Position numbers and translations under genes: made by a program | Shown: positions 1 through 5,430 of the stretch, in pieces | Layout: every line of letters starts with the position of its first letter | Position numbering within the stretch: the first letter of the stretch is position 1 | The notes under the pieces: model-generated | The model's database searches: none | The model's input: only the letters and a program-made list of their open reading frames with translations | What the model was told of the DNA's origin: nothing | Source: Deltaproteobacteria bacterium | GTDB lineage: Bacteria; Desulfobacterota; Syntrophia; Syntrophales; UBA2210 | Reading direction: 5' to 3' | Assembly (NCBI GenBank): GCA_011056825.1 | Contig: DSBH01000019.1 | Span: forward strand, 1 to 6,100 | Length of the DNA stretch: 6,100 nt

Positions 1-1446
1 GGCGGCGGCCTTGTTCAGGGTTTCCTCATATTCAAGAAAAGAATCGGAATCCGCGACGATGCCGGCCCCTGTCTGTATGTACAGTTTTTCGTCCTTCACC
101 AGGATTGTCCGTATGGTTATGCACAGGTCCATGGAGCCTTCAAAGGAAACATATCCCACGGCGCCGCCGTAGGGACCACGGCGGACCCGCTCCAGTTCCT
201 CGATGATTTCCATGGCGCGGATTTTCGGCGCACCGGCAAGGGTACCCGCGGGAAAAGTCGCCGCCAGTAAGTCGAGCCAATCTTTTTCTTCTTCCAGCTG
301 GGCCGTGATCGTTGAAACGAGATGCATGACGTGTGAATAGCGCTCCACCGCCATGAGCTGCGTCACCTGAACACTGCCCGTTCTCGCTATGCGGCCCAGG
401 TCGTTTCGTCCCAGGTCGACGAGCATCACGTGCTCGGCCCGTTCCTTCGGATCATTCAACAGTTCGTCGGCGAGACGACGGTCCTCCTGTTCCGAAGCTC
501 CCCGTTTACGGGTCCCGGCAATCGGACGAAGCTCGGCGATACCCGATTCGAGGCGCACCATGACTTCGGGCGATGAACCTATGAGCGTCCCCTCCTTCGA
601 CTTGAAATAAAAAAGATACGGTGAAGGGTTAATGAAACGGAGCGCCCGGTAAAGGCTCACCGTGTCAATGTCGTTCTTTTTTTTAAACCGCTGGGAAAGC
701 ACCACCTGGATCGCGTCGCCGGCCCTGATATACTCCACGGCCTTGTCCACCATTGAAATAAAGGCATCCTTCGACATGCCTTGTATAAAGCCGTCGTCGT
801 CGGCATTTCTGGATTTACCGCGGCGCCCCTTCGGGGGTGCGTTGATCAGGGCGATTGTCCCGTCGATCCGTTCGCGGCATTGTTCGTAGAGGCCGCGCAG
901 GTCCGCCCCGTCGTCCACGCAGGCACAGGCCGACACGGTGATGGTATGCCGCAGGTTATCGAAAATAATCACATCGTCGGCAACAAGAAAAAGCGCGTCC
1001 GCCATGTGAAGGTCGTCCTCCGTTTCCCGGGGCAGTTTCTCGAAAAAACGGACCATGTCATAGCCGAGATACCCCACGGCGCCGCCGAAAAAACGGGGAA
1101 GACCGCCGGTGGGCGTCACGAGACGATACTTCTTCAACAAATCCTGAAGCGGCTTCAACGGGTCGCCGCCGTGTTCAAAGGACCGGGTGATGCCGTTTTC
1201 CCGTATCTCGACCGACTCACCCCGAACGGCGTACAAGGCACGCGGATCGCATCCCAGGAAGGAATAGCGACCCCATTTTTCACCCCCTTCGACGCTTTCA
1301 AGCAGAAACACTTCCGGGCGGGCGCTCAGTTTCATCAATGTCGAAACAGGCGTTTCCGTGTCGGCTAAGATCTCCCGGCTCACGGGAATCATCATTCCGG
1401 GTACGGCGGTTTTTTCGAATGTTTCAAAAGACGGTTCATAGTGCAT
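1..1446 (-). CDS. trpE: Anthranilate synthase component I, 3' end off the left edge
   Basis: TrpE converts chorismate plus ammonia (supplied by the TrpG glutaminase) to anthranilate and pyruvate, the first step of tryptophan synthesis in the cytoplasm. The 482 codons visible from ATG 1446 stay open to base 1. The end, near ETLNKAAA, resembles the family C-terminus, so probably only some 10-40 residues are missing. The N-terminal feedback-site motif LLES is at residues 48-51, followed by WGRYSFLG at 58-65. The chorismate-binding domain shows NPSPY (273-277), PIAGTRKRG (308-316), EHVMLVDLGRND (338-349) and GTLAGAPK (401-408). The LLES motif and the Trp-codon leader upstream favour TrpE over PabB. 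The start is fixed by the AGGGGGA site just upstream. The gene lies 137 nt after the leader peptide stop and is controlled by the attenuator. Residues 255-257 are encoded by an A-rich run (676-684) containing A AAA AAG in frame. Confidence 0.96.
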   Translation of the reverse strand, partial: MHYEPSFETFEKTAVPGMMIPVSREILADTETPVSTLMKLSARPEVFLLESVEGGEKWGRYSFLGCDPRALYAVRGESVEIRENGITRSFEHGGDPLKPLQDLLKKYRLVTPTGGLPRFFGGAVGYLGYDMVRFFEKLPRETEDDLHMADALFLVADDVIIFDNLRHTITVSACACVDDGADLRGLYEQCRERIDGTIALINAPPKGRRGKSRNADDDGFIQGMSKDAFISMVDKAVEYIRAGDAIQVVLSQRFKKKNDIDTVSLYRALRFINPSPYLFYFKSKEGTLIGSSPEVMVRLESGIAELRPIAGTRKRGASEQEDRRLADELLNDPKERAEHVMLVDLGRNDLGRIARTGSVQVTQLMAVERYSHVMHLVSTITAQLEEEKDWLDLLAATFPAGTLAGAPKIRAMEIIEELERVRRGPYGGAVGYVSFEGSMDLCITIRTILVKDEKLYIQTGAGIVADSDSFLEYEETLNKAAA

Positions 1447-1450
1447 GGCA

Positions 1451-1457
1451 TCCCCCT
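1451..1457 (-). promoter_or_regulatory. Ribosome binding site of trpE
   Basis: AGGGGGA lies 4 nt before the ATG at 1444-1446 and supports this start. A second ATG at 1449-1451 overlaps the site and is in another frame, so it is not the start. The site is about 20 nt after the U-run of the second terminator, so trpE translation requires transcription past both terminators. Confidence 0.8.
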
Positions 1458-1477
1458 GCGGTTATGTTTACTCCACG

Positions 1478-1507
1478 AAAAAAGGCCGTGATTTTTTCAC
1501 GGCCTTT
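1478..1507 (-). terminator. Second (promoter-distal) intrinsic terminator of the trp leader
   Basis: AAAGGCCGTGA (1507-1497) and TCACGGCCTTT (1491-1481) form a perfect 11-bp stem with a five-A loop. A run of six T on the transcribed strand ends at 1478. It is a textbook rho-independent terminator placed between the first attenuator and trpE, only about 20 nt before the trpE ribosome binding site. A classical trp attenuator has one terminator, so this one is extra. Its 5' arm can also pair with the 3' arm and U-run of the first terminator, which would open it. Termination activity is inferred from structure alone. Confidence 0.85.
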
Positions 1508-1523
1508 CCCGGTAATCGGACAC

Positions 1524-1560
1524 AAAAAAAGCCGCGGTAGCATGAAGAAGCCCCGCGGCT
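1524..1560 (-). terminator. First intrinsic terminator: the trp attenuator (3:4 hairpin)
   Basis: AGCCGCGG (1560-1553) and CCGCGGCT (1537-1530) form a perfect 8-bp, mostly GC stem around a 15-nt loop, followed by seven T (1530-1524, the first one inside the stem). It starts 23 nt after the leader peptide stop codon, the expected place for the terminator of a ribosome-mediated attenuator. Its 5' arm overlaps the antiterminator segment 3 (1563-1552). Confidence 0.9.
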
Positions 1561-1583
1561 CGCGTTACGCCCCTATCACTCAA

Positions 1584-1652
1584 TCAGGCGACGGCGGACT
1601 CCTCCATCGTTTGTTTCCGCCACCACCAGAACTTGGTAAACATCGTCATCAT
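1584..1652 (-). CDS. trpL: trp operon leader peptide with three consecutive Trp codons
   Basis: This is a 22-codon reading frame too short for routine gene calling. It starts ATG ATG ACG ATG and encodes MMTMFTKF, then Trp-Trp-Trp at residues 9-11 (1628-1620), then RKQTMEESAVA and TGA. Its product is not expected to function as a protein. Translating it measures charged tRNA-Trp: ribosomes slowed at the Trp codons allow the antiterminator, while ribosomes reaching the stop allow the terminator. AAGGAA at 1659-1664, 6 nt upstream, marks the first ATG as start, although the ATGs at 1649 and 1643 are in the same frame and would give the same control peptide. The stop is followed at once by TGA and TAG in nearby frames (TGATTGAGTGATAG), so shifted ribosomes would also stop here. 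It lies about 30 nt after the predicted transcription start and 137 nt before trpE. Confidence 0.9.
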   Translation of the reverse strand: MMTMFTKFWWWRKQTMEESAVA

Positions 1653-1658
1653 TGCGTA

Positions 1659-1664
1659 TTCCTT
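1659..1664 (-). promoter_or_regulatory. Ribosome binding site of the trp leader peptide
   Basis: AAGGAA lies 6 nt before the first of three in-frame ATG codons (1652, 1649, 1643). It supports real translation of the leader peptide and points to the first ATG pair as start. Confidence 0.7.
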
Positions 1665-1688
1665 TTTTCATCTTTTAATATAACATTT

Positions 1689-1717
1689 TTTCTAACAGAC
1701 CCGGATGTTTCTGTCAA
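1689..1717 (-). promoter_or_regulatory. Predicted sigma70-type promoter of the trp operon
   Basis: A perfect -35 box TTGACA (1717-1712) is separated by 17 nt from the -10 box TAGAAA (1694-1689). The -10 box is preceded by TGT (1697-1695), giving the TGn extended -10 form. Transcription should start near 1681-1684, leaving about 30 nt before the leader peptide ATG. The trp operon therefore has its own promoter besides any read-through from the aro genes. The -10 matches TATAAT at four of six positions. The overlapping inverted repeat suggests that a repressor may act here too. Confidence 0.7.
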
Positions 1718-1726
1718 TAGAAACAT
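1705..1726. promoter_or_regulatory. Perfect inverted repeat around the -35 box, candidate operator
   Basis: ATGTTTCT and AGAAACAT form perfect 8-bp arms separated by six bases, and the TTGACA box lies in the centre. A dimeric regulator bound here would block RNA polymerase. The half-sites do not resemble the CTAG-containing E. coli TrpR operator as I know it, so the protein is unknown. The repeat lies upstream of the predicted start, so it would act as DNA rather than RNA. Confidence 0.5.
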
Positions 1727-1728
1727 TG

Positions 1729-1747
1729 TTTAAAATATTATTTTTTT
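1729..1747 (-). promoter_or_regulatory. A/T-only tract upstream of the trp promoter, possible UP element
   Basis: Nineteen consecutive A/T bases, including a run of seven A on the transcribed strand, lie about 12 bp upstream of the -35 box. That is where RNA polymerase alpha-subunit UP elements sit. In a GC-rich window this tract stands out. Its activity is inferred only from composition and position. Confidence 0.35.
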
Positions 1748-1789
1748 GATCATGCCCGGTCCGTTATCCGGGTTCAATCCCTCTTCGTT

Positions 1790-2842
1790 TCAGGTGATGG
1801 TTTTCTGTCGCAGCAGATGATCCGCGACCACCAGCGCCGTCATTGCTTCACATACGGGAATGATGCGGGGAATGACCGAGAGATCGTGCCTGCCGCTTAC
1901 CATCACTGTCGCCGGATTCCCACTCCTGTCCAGCGTCTCCTGGGGGCTCGGTATGGATGAAATTGGTTTGCAGGCCACACGCATGACGATATCGGCGCCC
2001 GTGGTTATTCCCGCCAGGATTCCTCCGGCATTGTTCGTCCGAAATCCCTCCGGACCGAGAGAATCGTTGCAGGCGGCGCCTGTCATGCGTGCCGTCTGAA
2101 AGCCGGCGCCTATTTCCACGCCTTTCACGGTTCCGATACTCATGACCGCCCTGGCAAGATCGCCGTCGAACTTGTCGAAGACAGGCTCTCCCAGACCCGC
2201 CGGACATCCCCTGACGACGATCTCCACGACGCCTCCGATCGTGTCTCCCTTTTTTCGGGCCTCTTCTATGACCGCCTCCATGTTTTCCGCCGCCTCGCGG
2301 TCAGGACAGAACATTGACGTGGCGCCTATCGCCTCCTCGTCGAAGTCCTTTATGCCAACTCCTCCCAGTTCGACAGTATACGCGAGGATGGATATGTTTT
2401 CACGTTGCAGCAATTTTTTCGCCACGGCGCCTCCGGCGACACGCGCCGCCGTTTCCCGTCCCGAAGCACGCCCTCCGCCCCGGTGGTCCCGCAGTCCGTA
2501 TTTCCGGTCATAGGTGTAATCGCCGTGACCGGGCCGGTACACATCCTTCAGCGCGGAATAATCGCCGCTTCGTCGGTCCCGGTTCCTGATAACGAGTGAA
2601 ATTGGCGTCCCCGTTGTCCGTCCCTCGAACACCCCCGAGAGAATTTCCACACGGTCCTCTTCCAGTCGCGGCGACACAGCCGCGCCCCGTCCCGGACGCC
2701 GCCGGTCGAGTTCCCGCTGGATGTCCCGCTCTTCAAGATCGAGGCCGGGCGGGCATCCATCCACGACGGCGCCGATAGCCGCTCCGTGCGACTCACCCCA
2801 GGTTGTCAGGACGAAGACTTTCCCGATGCTGTTTCCAGACAT
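1790..2842 (-). CDS. aroC: Chorismate synthase
   Basis: AroC carries out the FMN-dependent trans-elimination of phosphate from EPSP to give chorismate, the last shikimate step and the direct supply for TrpE. The 350-residue protein is of normal length and complete. Visible family motifs are GESHG (16-20), the VEILSGVFEGRTTGTPI stretch (65-81), RPGHGDYTY (103-111, with the conserved His106), GGGRASGRET (122-131), NNAGGILAGITTGADIV, then GRHD near 317-320 and PVCEAMTALV. A Leu follows GRHD where Pro is common. The start ATG is supported by a purine-rich GGGGAAGGGA stretch just upstream, and the N-terminus MSGNSIGK matches the family. It starts 37 nt inside the 3' end of aroK, which points to translational coupling. 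It is the last aro gene of the cluster. No intrinsic terminator follows it, so aro transcripts may run into the trp leader. Confidence 0.97.
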   Translation of the reverse strand: MSGNSIGKVFVLTTWGESHGAAIGAVVDGCPPGLDLEERDIQRELDRRRPGRGAAVSPRLEEDRVEILSGVFEGRTTGTPISLVIRNRDRRSGDYSALKDVYRPGHGDYTYDRKYGLRDHRGGGRASGRETAARVAGGAVAKKLLQRENISILAYTVELGGVGIKDFDEEAIGATSMFCPDREAAENMEAVIEEARKKGDTIGGVVEIVVRGCPAGLGEPVFDKFDGDLARAVMSIGTVKGVEIGAGFQTARMTGAACNDSLGPEGFRTNNAGGILAGITTGADIVMRVACKPISSIPSPQETLDRSGNPATVMVSGRHDLSVIPRIIPVCEAMTALVVADHLLRQKTIT

Positions 2843-3372
2843 GATCCCTTCCCCTTTATTTTTATTTCATGAAGAATTTCCTCGACGACCGATTCGACGG
2901 TTCGATCCGCCGTGTCGATGACCAGGTCCGCCGTCGCACTGTAGAACTGTTCCCGGCGGGCCAGTGTCTTTTCTATTTCAGCGCGGCGCCCCGACCCTGA
3001 AAGCGGTGGCCTTCCACGCGACGTTCCGGGATCCTCGAGCATCCGGCGCTCGATCTCGCCGGGCGACGCCGTGAGCCAGACCACGAGTCCCATCCTTTTC
3101 AGATTTTTCCGGTTCATTTCGGACTCCACAATGCCGCCGCCGGTGGCAAGCACCAGCGGTCCCTGCGACGTGACGGCCTCGAGCGCCTCCCGCTCCTTTT
3201 CCCGGAACAGGGGCCACCCTCCTTCCGGCACGAGCTGCGCGGCGGTCTTTCCCGTCCGTTCCTCAATGATCTCGTCCGTGTCGGCAAAAGGCATTCCCAG
3301 TCTGCGGGCGAGCATTCTGCCTGCCGTCGTCTTTCCGGTGCAGCGATAGCCGACCAGAATGAGTCCCTTCAT
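2806..3372 (-). CDS. aroK: Shikimate kinase
   Basis: This enzyme phosphorylates shikimate at the 3-hydroxyl using ATP. The 188-residue P-loop protein shows Walker A GYRCTGKT (8-15), the DTD substrate/Mg motif (31-33), an FREKE motif with Arg57 and the GGG loop at 78-80. The RGRPPL sequence of the lid region follows later. The start ATG at 3372 overlaps the aroA stop as ATGA, and GGAGG lies about 11 nt upstream. An upstream in-frame start at 3426 would add 18 residues not typical of the family and run deep into aroA, so it was not used. The last 12 codons lie in the 37-nt overlap with aroC. The tail after about residue 170 (rich in Lys, Gly and Ser) is longer than the usual roughly 170-residue kinase and is probably tolerated rather than functional. 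Sequence alone does not separate the aroK and aroL names. Confidence 0.95.
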   Translation of the reverse strand: MKGLILVGYRCTGKTTAGRMLARRLGMPFADTDEIIEERTGKTAAQLVPEGGWPLFREKEREALEAVTSQGPLVLATGGGIVESEMNRKNLKRMGLVVWLTASPGEIERRMLEDPGTSRGRPPLSGSGRRAEIEKTLARREQFYSATADLVIDTADRTVESVVEEILHEIKIKGKGSCLETASGKSSS

Positions 3373-4634
3373 GACGACAGTCCCTCCGTTACGGTCCAGA
3401 ACGTCGGAAAGGACTTCGCCACACATTCCTCGTCGGCAATCACCATGTTGCCGGTCCGCAACCCCGCAACGGCGAAACTCATGGCGATCCGGTGATCATC
3501 ATAGGTCTGAATTTCCGCGCCCCGGGGCACCCCTCCCTCAACGACGAGGCCGTCGCCGGTTTCGCGCGCCACGACTCCAAGCCGGGTTAATTCAGACACC
3601 AGGGCCGCCAAACGATCGCTTTCCTTGATCCGCAGGTGGGAAACGTTGCCTATGGTCGTCCGTCCCCGCCGGAACGCCGCGAGCACGGCGAGACCCGGAA
3701 CCATGTCGGGCATCGCGGACAGGTCATACCGTCTCTCGCCTTCGGCCAGGCGACCGCCCTCCACCTCGATGCCCTCGTCGTCCCGCCTGACTGAGCACCC
3801 CAGTTCAACCAGGATATTCAGTATACCAAGGTCTCCCTGGCCGCCGTTCCCATCAATATTTTTCACCCGAACCCGTCCTCCACAGATAGCGGCGGCGAGA
3901 AAAAAATAGGAAGCGCTGGAAGCATCTCCCTCAACGAGGAATTCCGAAGCCCGGTATCCGCCGGAAGCCGGAACGAGAAAGCGGCGGTTTTCCAACGTCT
4001 TCACGTCGACGCCAAAACGACGCATAACCTCGAGCGTCATATCGACATAAGGCAGCGACGGCACCCGGCCCTCCAGTTCGACGATCAGATCTTCCGATGC
4101 GTAGGGCGCCGTCAGGAGAAGGGCCGATATGTACTGGCTGCTGTCGCTGTCGCCGAAACGTACCTTTCCACCCCTGATGCCGCCCCCATGATTCCTGACA
4201 GGCGGATACCCGTCGCCGCCGAGACTGACACAGTGCCCTCCGGCGGTGTTGACCGCGTCGATCAGAATTCCCACCGGCCGTTGCCGGAGCCGTGAATTCC
4301 CGTCGATGACGACGGGCCCGTCGCACAGGGATGTCACCGCCGCGAGAAACCTGAACCCGGTCCCGTTGTTTCCCAGGTAAAGTGGGTCTCCCGGTGCCTG
4401 CAGTCGTCCTCGCGTTCCCTGAACGATCGTCTCGCCACCCAGAGGCCCGATACCCGCGCCCAGAGAACGCAAGGCCCCGGCCAGCAGGTTTGTGTCTTCC
4501 GAATCGAGACAGTTTCGAAGACGGGACGTCCCGTCGGCGAGTGCCGCGGCCACGAGCGCCCGCTGTGTGTAGCTTTTCGATCCCGGTACGGAAACAACAG
4601 CATCCAGTGCATTAATTTTTTTAATTTTCTTCAC
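3369..4634 (-). CDS. aroA: 3-phosphoshikimate 1-carboxyvinyltransferase (EPSP synthase)
   Basis: AroA joins phosphoenolpyruvate to shikimate-3-phosphate to make EPSP, and is the target of glyphosate. The 421-residue protein is full length. The N-terminal half shows PGSKSYTQRAL (17-27, with Lys20, Ser21 and Arg25 contacting substrate), LGNNGTGFRFL (87-97), RQRPVG and SSQYISALLL. The C-terminal half shows DMVPGLAVLAA, LRIKESDRL, TYDDHRIAMSF and CVAKSFPTFW with the conserved late Lys. In the PEP-site motif, Asn90 replaces the usual Ala, Gly93 and Phe94 replace Ala-Met, and Phe96 replaces the Pro found in E. coli AroA (Pro101). The start is GTG, with GGAAGGA 9 nt upstream and a family-like N-terminus. 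The gene overlaps the aroE end by 14 nt and the aroK start by 4 nt, as expected inside an operon. Confidence 0.97.
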   Translation of the reverse strand: MKKIKKINALDAVVSVPGSKSYTQRALVAAALADGTSRLRNCLDSEDTNLLAGALRSLGAGIGPLGGETIVQGTRGRLQAPGDPLYLGNNGTGFRFLAAVTSLCDGPVVIDGNSRLRQRPVGILIDAVNTAGGHCVSLGGDGYPPVRNHGGGIRGGKVRFGDSDSSQYISALLLTAPYASEDLIVELEGRVPSLPYVDMTLEVMRRFGVDVKTLENRRFLVPASGGYRASEFLVEGDASSASYFFLAAAICGGRVRVKNIDGNGGQGDLGILNILVELGCSVRRDDEGIEVEGGRLAEGERRYDLSAMPDMVPGLAVLAAFRRGRTTIGNVSHLRIKESDRLAALVSELTRLGVVARETGDGLVVEGGVPRGAEIQTYDDHRIAMSFAVAGLRTGNMVIADEECVAKSFPTFWTVTEGLSS

Positions 4635-5430
4635 TGTCGAGCATCCTTCCGGCGACGTTCGTCATAACTTCGACGGGCGGCTCCAGGTTCGTCCAGAGAC
4701 GGAACTGTTCCGCGCCCTGGTAGACAAACATGTCAAGACCTCCCGCTGCAATGCATCCCGCTTTCAGCGCCTCCCGAACCAGCCTTGTCGCACGGGGCGT
4801 ATAAATAACGTCGAATACCCACCGGAAATGGTGAAGAAGTGCGCTGTCGAGCGGCGTCCCTTCGTCGTAATTGCTCATTCCCACGGGAGTCGTGTTGATA
4901 CAGCAATCCGCCCTAACGAGTTCAAGACGTTCGAGCGGCAGTGCCTCGCAGGAAAACTCCTCCGCCAGCTGGTGGGCAGGATCGTACCGGCGACTCGAAA
5001 TCACGGCGTTTCCATCGCCGCTGAGCACGGCGTGCAATGCCGCCCGGGCCGTTCCGCCGGCCCCCAGAACCAGGAAGCGCTTTCCCGCTATGGGTCCCAT
5101 CAGTTTTTCGAGTGACCGGGCGATGCCGATCCAGTCCGTGTTCTCACCGAGCAGACGATTCCCCCGCCTGATGATCGTGTTCACCGCACCGATGCGGCGT
5201 GCCGCGTCGCCAACCTCGTCCAGAACCTCGAGAAGAGATACCTTGAGCGGAATCGTGACGCAGGCGCCCGCCACGTCCTCCTCCTCAACGATGCGACGAA
5301 CTTCTGACGCCCGGTCCGTTTCGAACGTCCTGAAGCACGCGTCAACACCCGCCTCGGTGAAGGCGGCTCCGTGCATGACGGGAGAGAGACTGTGGCCGAT
5401 GGGACTTCCAAAGAGGGCGTACGTTTTCAT
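4621..5430 (-). CDS. aroE: Shikimate dehydrogenase
   Basis: AroE reduces 3-dehydroshikimate to shikimate, normally with NADPH. The 269-residue protein has the normal length. The substrate domain shows SPIGHSLSPVMH (9-20, with Ser14 and Ser16), VTIPLK ending at catalytic Lys63, GAVNT (81-85) and ENTD with catalytic Asp99. The Rossmann domain has GAGGTARAA (122-130) and NTTPVGM, and the C-terminus has GLDMFVYQGA with the substrate-binding Gln238. Two departures are visible. Cys57 stands where the common NVT.P.K motif has Asn. The cofactor loop after the second strand reads SSRR rather than the usual NRT, although one Arg is kept. The start ATG overlaps the aroD stop as ATGA. Only a weak GGGA precedes it, so translation is probably coupled to aroD. 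Alternatives such as a YdiB-type quinate/shikimate enzyme are less likely given the operon. Confidence 0.95.
   Translation of the reverse strand: MKTYALFGSPIGHSLSPVMHGAAFTEAGVDACFRTFETDRASEVRRIVEEEDVAGACVTIPLKVSLLEVLDEVGDAARRIGAVNTIIRRGNRLLGENTDWIGIARSLEKLMGPIAGKRFLVLGAGGTARAALHAVLSGDGNAVISSRRYDPAHQLAEEFSCEALPLERLELVRADCCINTTPVGMSNYDEGTPLDSALLHHFRWVFDVIYTPRATRLVREALKAGCIAAGGLDMFVYQGAEQFRLWTNLEPPVEVMTNVAGRMLDSEEN
4644..4650 (-). promoter_or_regulatory. Ribosome binding site deciding the GTG start of aroA
   Basis: GGAAGGA lies 9 nt before the GTG at 4632-4634, inside the aroE coding end. The ATG partly overlapping the site (4645-4643) is in the aroE frame and meets its stop after seven codons. 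The AATG near 4620 is out of frame. GTG is therefore the best aroA start. Confidence 0.7.

Larger units (their letters stand above)
1478..1627 (-). promoter_or_regulatory. trp attenuator: alternating leader RNA segments 1 to 6
   Basis: This is the leader RNA that decides whether trpE is transcribed. Segment 1 (1627-1616, GGUGGUGGCGGA, covering the Trp codons) pairs over all 12 positions, with G-U pairs, with segment 2 (1598-1587, UCCGCCGUCGCC). Segment 2 can instead pair with segment 3 (1563-1552, GCGAGCCGCGGG) as UCGC/GCGA plus UCCGC/GCGGG around a small internal loop, which occupies the 5' arm of the first terminator. Segments 3:4 form that terminator. Segment 4 with its U-run (1536-1524) can pair over 13 positions, five of them G-U, with segment 5 (1510-1498). 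Segments 5:6 form the second terminator. A ribosome stalled at the Trp codons would mask segment 1, favouring 2:3 and antitermination. A ribosome reaching the stop would cover segment 2 and allow termination. The pairings were drawn by hand and no folding energies were computed. Confidence 0.8.

Noticed and set aside
781..1368. 195-residue open frame on the plus strand
   Set aside because: It lies wholly antisense to trpE, whose motifs are unmistakable. It has no recognisable domain and is a shadow of GC-rich coding sequence.
1449..1451. ATG just upstream of trpE as its start
   Set aside because: It overlaps the ribosome binding site and is out of frame with trpE.
1677..1682. TATATT as the trp -10 box
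   Set aside because: It is 29 nt from TTGACA, and the sequence 17 nt upstream of it is TCCGGG, which is no -35. The extended TAGAAA at 1694-1689 has correct 17-nt spacing.
1447..1700. T-box or TRAP-type control of trpE
   Set aside because: No T-box element and no array of spaced GAG/UAG triplets was seen. The Trp-codon leader explains the region better.
1338..1733. 131-residue plus-strand frame across the trp leader
   Set aside because: It crosses trpE, both terminators, the leader peptide and the promoter in antisense. No family signal is seen in it.
1755..1772. CCCGG/CCGGG hairpin after aroC as an aro terminator
   Set aside because: The stem has only five pairs with an eight-base loop, and on the transcribed strand it is followed by A-rich sequence, not a T-run.
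3424..3426. Start of shikimate kinase at 3426
   Set aside because: It would add 18 residues with no family counterpart and overlap aroA by 58 nt. ATG 3372 has an ATGA junction, a GGAGG upstream and the family N-terminus.
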